Assembly: GCF_963678975.1 (NCBI RefSeq)
Contig: NC_089279.1
Coordinates: forward strand, 27,018,004-27,082,003
Origin: Dysidea avara
Taxonomy: Eukaryota > Porifera > Demospongiae > Dictyoceratida > Dysideidae
Length of the DNA stretch: 64,000 bases
Direction: 5' to 3'
Shown one piece after another: positions 12,806 to 23,585 of this stretch. A program made the position numbers and the translations under genes. The notes beneath the pieces were generated by a model that ran no database searches, was not told the DNA's origin, and worked only from the letters and a program-made list of their open reading frames with translations. The first letter of the stretch is position 1, and every line of letters starts with the position of its first letter.

Positions 12806-13717
12806 GCATGCAGTTAGTATATATATGTGCTTTTGTTGAAAAAAATTAATCACGGTCATATGCTGCAAGTAGCTCATTGCTATCATCCTGTAAGCTTCAA
12901 ATATTAATCTGCATCTTCAGTACCCAGTGTTGCAAATTTGCAATTAATATGTAACACTTTACAGGCTGAGTTTTCTCGCTAAGAATTTATATACGTGGTA
13001 ACAATTGCAGTACTCAATTGTGGGATAAAAGCTACATATAATGAGTGGTGTGCATCTTTGTTAATTTCTAGGTTACACGATCACAATACTCTGACATGTG
13101 TACATTGCAGTACATCTCTGAAGAGAGAAATAAGGAATTCCTTCCACCTGAGGTGAGAAAGAATCACATAATAATTTGTGCTGCTGAACAGTCACCATGC
13201 ATGCTCACAATTATATTTTACAAGTGCATTTACCTTAGTTTACTTACATACATATTTACTGTCTAAAGGTAGCTATAGCTGCTGTACTTTAGTTTTACAT
13301 TGCATATCCTGAATGGTAACCATATAGCCTTAAAATCTGCATGTATATATGTAACCACTTTTGTAACTGAATTTTCCTGGTCAACACTGAACACTTGGAG
13401 CCAAAGACATGCATATTAAGTAATTGTATTCATATGTAATTATATATAATTATGTAAGTAAAGTATAAGTTTTCCTTGAAGACTTGTTAAAAGAGTATTC
13501 TTTGTATGGCAGAAGTGCATGTAGACAATCATGTGTCCTCTACAGTACATTCTGGAAAGTGTGACTATAACTTCTGCATAAGTCCAGTGTGATTTTTGTT
13601 TGTTACCAGTTTGGACTTTGGAGGTTATTTCCACTATAATATTATATATTCACTGACCGTCTATATTATAAAAACTAGTAAGCATGTACTCAATTACAGA
13701 TACGCTTCTACATTCCG
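12806..13717. other. Spacer between gene A tail and unit B, no supported gene
   Basis: AT-rich sequence. One stretch at about 13067-13153, acceptor-like TTTCTAG, open frame with YISEERNKEFLPPE, donor-like GTGAGA, looks like an isolated exon but has no partners. In the other copy of the duplication this interval is replaced by 30.6-40.0 kb, including the PMP-repeat gene. Confidence 0.4.
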
Positions 13718-13750
13718 TACATGCTAAATTGACGCTTCTAGTACATACTA

Positions 13751-15150
13751 TCATGTACCACGGTAGTGGTATCATGTACCACGGTAGTGGTACATAATAG
13801 GGATCAGGCAGAAATTTTTCAAAACACTCTAATAGAACGCACGCCAAAAGCAGCCTTCCGGGCTTTAGATTTTATTTCTAAAACATTCTAGACCTTTCTT
13901 TTGTGTTTACAACACTAGCCAACAAGTATTAAAAGTAAGGGAAATGGTTTTAGGTGTTTTTTAAAATTTTGAAAATGGTTAGATTCTCCATCTTCTTCTT
14001 TCTTTCTTCTTTCTTGTTTCGCGCGCCTACAGCTCGTAGGAAGTAGATATCAGCCCTAAAAACGTATGGCGTATTTAAAAAACATTCGTACCCAGGTCTG
14101 TGTGGTATTAAAATCTTCCCTCTCTAATGCGATTGCGAGATATAGAGCAAGAATCACTCTTCGAGACGCCATTCGATCGAGAAGCCATACAGATGATAAT
14201 ATAGAATTGTTTAAAATTCCATTGCTTTAGCTCACAGGACTAAAATGCATCAAGTTGTATCACACTAAACATTAAACATAACTATTGTTCACTGAAACTC
14301 GGGTTTTAGACTTCCTTCATTACGAGACAGTGAAGGGGGTGTGGCCCGCACCTCGTCACTTAAACTATTACTGTACGCCTTTCGTGTATACTTTCTATTA
14401 TATTCTTCAGCTGTTTACCAGCTAAGAGTCGACATAACAAGGCTTGTAAGCTATTGGAACACACTGGTAAATTTCGAATTGAAAAGGGGTGTGTCCCTTC
14501 CGTACGCGATTGAAAAATAAAAAGCGGGATACTCCGTATACTCAGCACTTTAATTGGAGTCGATCACGTTTTGTCAAGCGTGTGTTGAAGAGGAAGAGGA
14601 AGAGGACAATGATTAAACTTAATTATGTAATTGTTTATTAAACTTATTTATGTAATTGTTTATTGCCAGTTGATATTACAATGGGTTTCTTTATTAAACA
14701 ATCATGTACTGTTGAACGTATATTTAAGAAGTAGTCCATGTGCATGGACATGAAAAAAATCATGAAACTAGTGGGGCAAAAAAATTATTAATTTTCAACA
14801 AGTAGAATAGGGATCAAAGATTTGATTTTGAAAAAAACTGCGTAAACAAGAAGTAATAGGGATGATAATCCACAAAATTCTATGCATCATCAGTTCAAAG
14901 CAAGTTATTTGAATAGTGTACACTCAATTTGCGATTCCTATTTCAACTTGTGGTTAAATTTTGTTAAAATGTTGAAATAGGAATCGCAAATTGAGTGTAC
15001 ACTATTCAAATAACTTGCTTTGAACTGATGATGCATAGAATTTTGTGGATTATCATCCCTATTACTTCTTGTTTACGCAGTTTTTTTCAAAATCAAATCT
15101 TTGATCCCTATTCTACTTGTTGAAAATTAATAATTTTTTTGCCCCACTAG
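13751..15150. mobile_element. Helitron-like insertion, 1.4 kb, private to unit B
   Basis: Unit C reads CATACTA-TTGTATTATAAG at 40040; here the same site is CATACTA, then 1400 bp beginning TCATGTACC and ending CCACTAG, then TTATATTATAAG. Insertion between A and T, no target duplication, 5' TC and 3' CTAG are the Helitron hallmarks. The first 42 bp are two tandem 21-bp units starting TCATGTACCACGGTAGTGG. No Rep/helicase frame, so non-autonomous. The usual short 3' hairpin is replaced by a huge inverted repeat (next entry). A GC-richer, non-coding core is at about 13835-14600. Confidence 0.65.
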
Positions 15151-15151
15151 T
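14767..15151. repeat. Perfect 181-bp inverted repeat with 23-bp loop
   Basis: The arms 14767-14947 and 14971-15151 are exact reverse complements over 181 bp by base-by-base reading; the loop is 14948-14970. It forms the 3' end of the Helitron-like insertion. Perfect identity implies very recent origin or gene conversion between arms. A transcript would form a long dsRNA hairpin. Confidence 0.95.
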
Positions 15152-15299
15152 TATATTATAAGTCTTGTACCTTGCTTATGTTGGCTGTAGTGTGCAAGAA
15201 GTACTAGAAAATTTCATATTTAATGGAGCTAGTGGTGGGTAACCAAAAATGTATTCCAACATATCTGATGCAACAATTATACTTCACAATGTATTGGTA

Positions 15300-16340
15300 C
15301 ACAATAGTACAACTAATATTGCCTGTTCTGTAATTCTTTGAGCACCATGCGAATTAAGTAGACATTTCAATCACACTCTTCAACACATATGTCAGTGATC
15401 TGATTTTATTTTATTCATTCAGTCTTCATATGCAGTGGGTCATTTACATATAGTATAGACAGTTTCAACTACCCATCACATCCCGTATACCATCATTGAC
15501 TCCTAAAGAACAAGTCACTGCTAGTCAAGTGATGAGTGCAGGTGTAACAGGTGACATTAAGTATTCCCCACTCCAAGTATATAATAACTCCAGGGGCGTA
15601 GCTAGAAATTTTAAATAGGTGAGGCAGACCTTGCAATGCTTTAGGAATGATGCAGTGTGTACGTAAGTATGTAGCATGCTCCAGCTAAGGGGTCTGGGGG
15701 CATGCCCCCAGGAATTGTTTTGAAAATTAAGAGTTAGAAGGTTGAATCTGGAGGTAATTTTAGTCCTACTAATTGTGTATTTTATGCATGTTGCTCAAAC
15801 CTTGACTTGAGTAGTATATAGACGTTTACAACATGTCAATACAGGGGATCTGGGTTATGCTCCCCTGGGAAAGTTAGACCATCTGAGATTGATTGTGAGA
15901 GTAATTTAAGTAGTTTAATTAATAAAACTATTATATTAAAAATTTGCTTGACTGTTGTATTAGAATGAGTGCTCTATTAGGGTGACTGCTCTATTAGAGC
16001 TTGCTTGACCAGTTTCTGGAAACCTCAGTAGCTAAACCCCCCTAGAGCTTCCCCTGGATGGACTCTTACTATGTACAGTAACTTGAACTAATATAAATAG
16101 TATATAAACTTTGTTAATGCAAACTTTCAACGCATCTAAAAGGTCCAATGTATCTCTCAGTTCAGTCACCATAATTTGGTGATGCAACTGCCTACATTGT
16201 AGCTATGCCTCTGAACTCCACTGGTCACCTAAACTTCTTGACAGATTTGGCCTTGAAAAACTTCATGGTATTAGTCCATATCTTTTCCAATGGAAATAAG
16301 TCTCTCCATCATGAGTACTAACATAGACATTTCTGCCATA
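15300..16340 (-). pseudogene. PPM1D-like PP2C last-exon remnant, split by a hAT-like insertion
   Basis: The + strand at about 15360-15590 and 16214-16340 matches the complement of the PP2C second exon at 23640-24000, for example AACAAGTCACTGCTAGTCAAG and GTGACATTAAGTATTCCCCACT. Numerous indels destroy the frame. The 623-bp element at 15591-16213 splits it. Unit C has the equivalent remnant at about 40110-40690, so the pseudogene predates the B/C duplication. Confidence 0.8.
15591..16213. mobile_element. hAT-like element with 5-bp target duplication, private to unit B
   Basis: Ends CAGGGGCGTAGCTAG and, inverted, CAGAGGCATAGCTAC. AACTC is duplicated at 15586-15590 and 16214-16218. The unit C paralogue has an uninterrupted AACTCCATGGGTCATGCACC at 40351, giving an empty site. 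The interior includes GGGGGCATGCCCCCAGG and two copies of the CTCTATTAG motif. No transposase. Confidence 0.8.
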
Positions 16341-16759
16341 CAGTTGAACCTCTCTTATCTGACCGAATCTTTATTATCCAGGCACCTCCATTGTCTAGAC
16401 AGCCCCTAATGAGTCATGTGGCTTGTAGCTTATTGACCACAGTGAAGTTTGGTTTAGATGAAAGTACAAGGAGAGAGCCTAAAGGTTGTTGTTTATCTGA
16501 CTGTTTGGCAGCTTGTTTATTCTGCTAATAATAATTACGTACCACCTGGTTGCTATGCATAGGGAAGTGACCATGAATGCTCTGTAGTGACACTTCCCCC
16601 TCTGCTCACTAAACTGCATAGCACTAACTGATAGCAATAACAACATTAAATGTAGTCACTTTAGCATAATAGCATGCGATTCCTAGTTATGGACATTTCT
16701 GAGATACGGAGTGGGGCGGTAGTATGTACCAGACCATCTGGATAAGAGAGTTTCCACTG
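16341..16759. mobile_element. pogo/Tigger-like MITE
   Basis: Ends CAGTTGAACCTCTCTTATCT and, inverted, CAGTGGAAACTCTCTTATCC, flanked by TA on both sides. CAGT..AACCTCTCTTAT termini with TA duplication are typical of pogo-type Tc1/mariner elements. Its orthologue is at 41005-41480, so it inserted before the B/C duplication. 419 bp, non-coding. Confidence 0.8.
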
Positions 16760-17164
16760 TATTGTGCTGTATCATTTGTACAATTGAAGTCCAACAACTA
16801 GAATAACATAAATTAAACAGATAGGTAATCTGTATTCATGAATAATATACAGAGGTTAAGCATTCTTATTTTCTTGTAAAACAAAGTGCTAAAATGTTGC
16901 ATTTATTGATACAATATTTATTCTGCATGCAGGTAGTACAGGTAGACCAAATACTGTATAGTTTTTACAGGGTAGAGAAGAAGACCCTGCAATCTTATTA
17001 TGTAAGTGATGTTACACGTCATTGTAATCACACTTTTTATATATGTAGGAATGGAAGGTGTTAATTCCCAACAAATGTGATATACCCTCCTTAAAATTTC
17101 TCACCACAGTGGCTAGGTGTATGGTATAGGTAGCTACCTCTACATGATTACTTGAAGCTGAGTC

Positions 17165-20100
17165 ATGCCTAAGAAGAAGAAAGCAACACATACAAGAAGT
17201 GACAATAAAGATGGCTCGCCATTTAGTCGACTTGAGGTCTACAAAGAACTCAAAACAATTAATGAGAGAGTGGAAAAGGTAGCAAACAGTTTTCTTCTGA
17301 AATACATTTTAATTTCAAACAGATAATAGCAAACTATGAAGAATTTGGACCACCAACACAATCATATATTACAGATGAAGAAGTAGTAAGTGAACATTAG
17401 CTAGCAACATGTGTACAATAGTAACGAATATATGTTATCACTAGGACCATGTTAGGAAGTTGATAGAAAAGTTTGAGAATGTTCGTTTGGAGAAAGAAAC
17501 AGTAAGACAATTTTGTCTAAAATTTAGTGTCTATATTTTACCTTTATAGGCTCTCAAGACAGTTAGCGCAGTAAGCCACTGTAGAAATTATTAAATGTGT
17601 CAAAATTTTCATGAATTGTGTTAATAGTTCTACATGAAACAGCTAGATATCTGTATGAAGTTTTACAAACCTGTAAGATGACTTCCTTACAAAACTATAA
17701 CACTCATTAACAATTTCACACATACCAGGATATAGAATCTGGTGAGAGGCTGCTTGAAGAATTATTAAAAGACATAAAGCATCACGAGTTCCAGTAAGTC
17801 TATATGGTAAATGTGATTAACCATTCTTCAATCATTAGACATGCTTATGATGAGGCATTAAAAGGACTGGATAAATTGAAGACACTTATCACATCCACTG
17901 CCAACTTAGCAAATTTGCAACTTTCATATAGACCGTCTACCAGGTAAACACCTACAAGTAACCCGGTAACAAAAATATTTCAATTATTTTTAAAGCCTCG
18001 TATAACAGGCTAACACACAAGGTTCCTGTGAATAAGCATATACTTAATTAAGTAAACACACATTTGGTAAAGTTTCTGTTTTGTGCATATTATATTAACT
18101 GCTTTGTGCATATTAAACTTCATCTCTGTACAAAGTGACTCACCACAAGAGAATCACCATGAGAGTAAGTACAATCATTATAAACCAGTGTACTTCACAA
18201 ATCTATTGTCATTAAATAGTGGCAAAGTCACCGATCAGTCAAGAGCAGAACTCACATACACAGACATTAACCCAAAATGCAAAGCAAGTCATAATACCGT
18301 ACTTAAAATGCTACCAATTCATAGTTTGGTAATTCTGTCTATATAAACAGGTTGCAGAGAAAGTACTCCACTCAACAAAGAGTGAGTTCTTAAAAATAAT
18401 AAAGTCATAGCTAATAAAGATGTTAAAAGGATTTGGAATCTACCAAGCTGGCATATAACAAACTGCTACAAGAGAAGACTAACCTGAAGGCTATGGTTAG
18501 TGAAGTTGATAGACTAAAGAAGGAACTCAGCCAAGCTAACAAAGTATGTAATGAAATAATTCCTTTCACAAAGTTTAATTCAACAATTAGGAAGTTGAGT
18601 TCTTACAAAAGATTGTAGACAAGAAGAAAACTATGGATAGTGCTGGCAGCAAAATGATAAAAGACCAACTATCATCTGCAAGGTTCAGTGATGATCAAGA
18701 TGGCACTACTGGTACAAATTCACCTACACTCCCTCCAATAGTAGTAAGAAATAATTTCAAGTGTTGTGATGTCACTGAATAATTGCAGCACTAAATAGTG
18801 CACACACATACATGCAAGCAAGTAGCGTCTTCTTACAAAAATGGATATCTATATATTTTGTGGTACTAAGAAATGTCCCAGTACTGTTTATGCTGAATAC
18901 CAATTTGCTATGCATTGCATAGTAAAGCTGGAGCTTTGCTACATTGCCTATTAGAATAAGCTGGAAGGCAAATTTTTAAGCATAGTATGCATAAGTATAT
19001 AATTCTATTATACACTGGTAAATGCATGGTACACAGAATTGAAGTAAATATGAATGAATAAGCACAGCAAGACTTTGTGCAATCTATTATCAATTATTTA
19101 GACCACTACAGACAAAGGTGCTAATGTTAAAGAGGAATACAGACAGAACAATGTGTTCAACAAAAGTGCAGCCAAAAGGAGCACATTTACTGTTGGGAGA
19201 AGACCACTAAGCAATAAGAAGCAACAAGTAGTTAATCCTCTAACTGCCAGTATTAATAATAACAAGAAAGACAGTAGCACTAACTCCTTCACAATGACAA
19301 AACTTCCTGACATATGTCATAAAAGACCTAGTACTACTTATAAGCCAACAGATCCGGTGGTGAAGTTACCAGAGATATGGTCCAAAGACACTCCCAGTCT
19401 GTCAGTGGTATGTAGCTATGCAACTGAAAAACTGAATTACTCACATCCACTTATTTTGTAGTCTCAGGAAACAGCTGGTCATAACAGAAATTCCAGCAGC
19501 AAACCACAGCCAATTTCCTCAGAGAAAATTGTGGAAACACTCCTTGACCTCCATGCCAAAGATGAACTCAATTCACAACATCTTAAAAATGATCATGCAA
19601 ATATTCTAAATAGTTTGGTGAAGGTATGTGTGAAAGTGTTCTTATAAATGTGCTACTCTATGCCATTCTTACTGTATTGTTTACAGGAGCCTGTTGAAAA
19701 CCTTAATCAGACAAATCAACTTGATAAAGCAGCTCATGCTATAGTAAACTGATACTAGTGGATACTTGTATATTAATCTACTAATAGGTGGAATACACTA
19801 ATATGGGTCAAACAATTAAAGAAGTTGATCACATTGTAAATGAGCAATGCAAACAGGAAAACAGAGAATACCAGTGGATTGTAGACAAGGAAGAAGAAAG
19901 CAAGAAAACCATCATTGAACATGTACGTATGTGTGCAATAAACGGTACATTATAGTCTATCACTTGATTCAGTATTCAGAGTTTGTGGAGAGTGTAGGAT
20001 CAGCAGTGGATTTTGTAAACAAACAACTTCAGAGAGATGGTAAAGCAGTGATCTTTATCATATGTAAACATCAATAATAATATATAGGGATAATTGGTAG

Positions 20101-22011
20101 TGGACAAATTAATGGAACTAGCACTGATCATCCAGTTGCTTTTAGTCAGATTTCAAAAGAAACTGAAGTAACTAAATTGAAATTAACTTTTAATTGTATT
20201 CCTCTTCTAATTAGGGTACATATCAAGATTTTATTACAAGGATGGCTGAAGGTAATTCCTGTATTATTGCACACAAGTTTAGTCTACACTTATTTCACAG
20301 CTCTAACTACTATCAGCACCAGCTCTGCATTGTATTTACAACATGTGGTAAGCGATAACTGTAGCAACATTGGTAAGTAAGTTGTGTAAACTCACAGAAC
20401 TTGTCCATGATAGAGCAACAGAAAAGACTTTTGGTTCTTAAAAGAGCAAACCCTCAGGTAAAAAAAAAAATCTTTTTAATTAGCAGGTAAATTGGTTAAC
20501 AGGTATACCAGAAATGTATTCAGCAGTTAGACAAAGACTCTCAGGTGAATTCACACACATTACTGTACTTACATGTACTGGGCTGCAGGCACTGGTTGCC
20601 TGCAGACCTTTGGATTTTGCCATAAAGCAACAATAAATAAATAAATACTTGTATACTCACATGCAACCCAACATCATATAGTATCCTGAGCTAATCAGCA
20701 AGCGTTTACATGAAGGACTAGGCATTATGAATGGCATACTAGAGAAGCACATTGCAGAGTAAGCCTTAAACTTCATAGTCACCTGTCTTGCAAAAACAGT
20801 GATCAAATAGAATGCAGTCTGAAATTGACATATTTATGGCTGAACGGGAGCAGCTTGTGGAAGAAGCAAAACTGCAAGTAAAGGAAATTAATATTGAAAT
20901 GTTTTTATTCCTTTATTAGATGCAAGCCCACATTGCTGAAATTACTCACCATGCTGGCAAGATTTCAGCTCTACTTTCACTGGATGGTAGACCACGATAA
21001 TATTGTTCTAGTTTTAATTCAAACGTGTACAAATTTTAGGAAATAAAACATCTTCAAATTTGTCAACAGAACTTCAAACTTCATTGTCATTCCTTAACAG
21101 ATTATGCAGTAATCACCAAAGGGTACAAGTCTTCAAAGAACACAATGACAGAGAGAACACTAACAAGAAGGTTGAGTGTTAGCTATAGATTTATACAGTC
21201 AGTGTATGTGCATATATTCTAACAGGCTGCACCTTTCTCAGAAACTACCAAACCAGGTGAATAAACTAAATTCTTGATACACATTCCACTTCATTACTAT
21301 CCTGTAGTGCTTAAAGAGGTTCAAAGTAAAGTGAAGGACATGCTGTACAAGGAGGTAAGCAACCTATAATGAATCCTTAACTACGTACCAAATGGTAATA
21401 CACGTACAGCTGGGCTTAAGAATGCCACACCAACTTGACTATAAACTGAACAGAAAGTCAAATGATATTGTGGTAACATACTTATTATTGATAATGCATA
21501 TACACACGTTACTTATTAAACACAGCACACCACATTGCCAGTCCTTCCCAGTAGTAACCATGCTAGGGGTATACATGTACCTACAATGGATTCAGCCAGA
21601 GACACCTCCTTTGCTAAAACATCAACCAGTAATGGCAGAAATAACACCAGTACATTTTGGGGCACTTCAATGTGGGACACATTTGTCCAGTCATCCTCAG
21701 CAGAACAAGAAACAAGATCAATTCTAAGTCAAGGAATACAAGGGAAGACAATTGGTAAAAGAAATAGGATGGAAGACAATCACTTTTTGCTGCCATTAAA
21801 TGATATGAGAAATACAAGCAATACAAAAGACAATGGATCACTACAAATAGAAGGTCATGGAAAGATGAATGGCAAAAGAAGAATGAAGCCTCAAAGGATG
21901 AGCATAACCATCACGGTAAAGAACAGACTGGTACGAGATGAGAATACTCCTAAGGAACCAGTTGAGTGCTTCAAAGTTACTTCAGTTGGCATCAAAAATA
22001 GAGACACCTAA
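17165..22011 (+). CDS. Gene B: microexon-rich coiled-coil protein, paralogue of A and C
   Basis: Twenty-eight exons with consistent phases give 912 aa: 17165-17278, 17323-17385, 17445-17501, 17550-17570, 17628-17672, 17729-17793, 17839-17943, 18351-18381, 18430-18543, 18591-18743, 19102-19407, 19462-19623, 19687-19743, 19788-19922, 19973-20039, 20088-20167, 20215-20251, 20301-20372, 20414-20457, 20503-20544, 20682-20758, 20811-20877, 20920-20986, 21040-21170, 21226-21256, 21308-21354, 21410-21472, 21526-22011. The start MPKKKKATHTRSDNK is basic. Exon 9 (38 codons) is a heptad-rich coiled coil, and much of the rest is charged helix. The 306-nt exon carries two related motifs, KLPDICHKRPS and KLPEIWSKDTPS. 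The last exon is polar and basic with no recognised domain. No signal peptide or membrane segment. Function unknown; probably a cytosolic or nuclear scaffold (inference). It converges on the PP2C gene downstream. Confidence 0.85.
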
Positions 22012-23585
22012 GTACAGTCTTGGTATCTGATAAATGTTGTGAGACTGTACAGAATGTATAATACAGTATAATATGGCTATTACTAACCTACTTTGAAATT
22101 CTTTGAACTTAACACTTTTGAGGTGTGCTTTCAAAGTTTTCCCCGCATAACAGAAGGTGCATTACAATAGTAGTACTGACAGGAAATAATATGTATATTT
22201 CTTATAATTAGAGAATAATACCAGTAATAGTGACTATTAAATGGGGTTGCTTATTAATAGACATGATGTGGGTGGAGGACGGGTAACACTATATACCTTA
22301 ATATGGTGTAGCCTAAGAATTTTGACCACAGATACTTAATGAATCTTATTACTTGAACTCTAGATCTGCATTAATAATTATACCACAAAATGTCTGGCTA
22401 ACTTACATCCTTCTCCGGTTCACCCTACCTATTTAGGGAATCTAGTTTCAATCATCAACTAAATGTGTACTTCAATTTTTACGGCCATTTTGTTCATCTT
22501 ACAAGTGAATTTAAAGGGGCCACAATGACAATTAAAGAACGACAAGGTACGTATATTGCAGGGTGCTTACTCTGCTGTGACACCTCTGAATAACTAATAC
22601 ATGCATTGCCACGAGTGGTTTAGACTGGGGGCAGTGCATAGAGTTTTGAAGCACTCCCTTCCTAAATTTTACTATGTGCCAGCTAGTAGAAGTTATAGTA
22701 CAGGTGATATTAATACAAGGGCGGAGGAAAGAGTGAGGGAAATCACAATTGTATTACATAGGAGCAAGACTTGATTTGAAACTGCTCAAAGTCTATAGAA
22801 CAGTCAACCACTCTTATTAGAATGTCCATCATTAAAATTTTTCTACTAGGAACACACATCAGTGTGTGAGCTAAAATTGAACCTCTCTTCTTCTCAGGTT
22901 ATACCAAACTGTACTTGCTGATAATAAAAAATCTATTCTTTGGATATTTAGTGGAGATTGTTAGTTGTAGCTACAGGCTAGCTTACTTTTGCAACTGAAA
23001 CATTATCATTATATAATTCCAGTTTTGCAACATTTATATACAGTGTAGCTGTTATAAAGTTAAGGTATACAGCATGATGGTCAGCATCTGGGGGCTGTAC
23101 CTTTACCTGGTCAATCTCCACACATTTATACTAACTGCTATAGTGCAAACAAAATGACCACTCTATGTATCCCTTGTATATTGTATTCAAAGGCATGTTG
23201 TGGATAATTACAAAGTAGGCCACATATGTCCATGTGATGATGCTGTAGATGCAAGTTTTCATATTCTTGTGGAGGACTGTCAAATACTAGTTGTACATGT
23301 GATGACTGTTCTATTAGATTATTTGACTGTTTTTATTTTGAACTCAAGGATGATCATGAATTACCCAAGAGTAAATAACTCTCCATTATTTACTCTGGCT
23401 ATTACATTAAGTATACGAAGTGTACATACCTACCTAACAACATAATCATGAGCAACCACGTTACACAAATCTAAAATATGGACATGCAATTGGTTTAAGT
23501 AAATATTTCTGCAAGGATAATTTGACTAACTGCATCAAATATAAATTTCAGCATTGTGGAATTGATATCTATCTAACTGCAATGA
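22012..23585. other. Spacer between gene B and PP2C gene; one tiny hairpin unit
   Basis: No exon-like segments. The region is colinear with unit C. A 33-bp hairpin at 23366-23398 belongs to the CAAGAGT..ACTCTTG family described in the findings. The motif GACTGTTCTATTAGA occurs near 23303. Confidence 0.5.

Noticed and set aside
13067-13153. Isolated exon with VTRSQYSDMC and YISEERNKEFLPPE
   Set aside because: It has splice-like borders but no upstream or downstream partner exons and no family match, so not listed as a gene.
18083-18346. 87-codon frame inside gene B
   Set aside because: It lies in the 17943-18351 intron, is not open in unit C, and would not join in frame.
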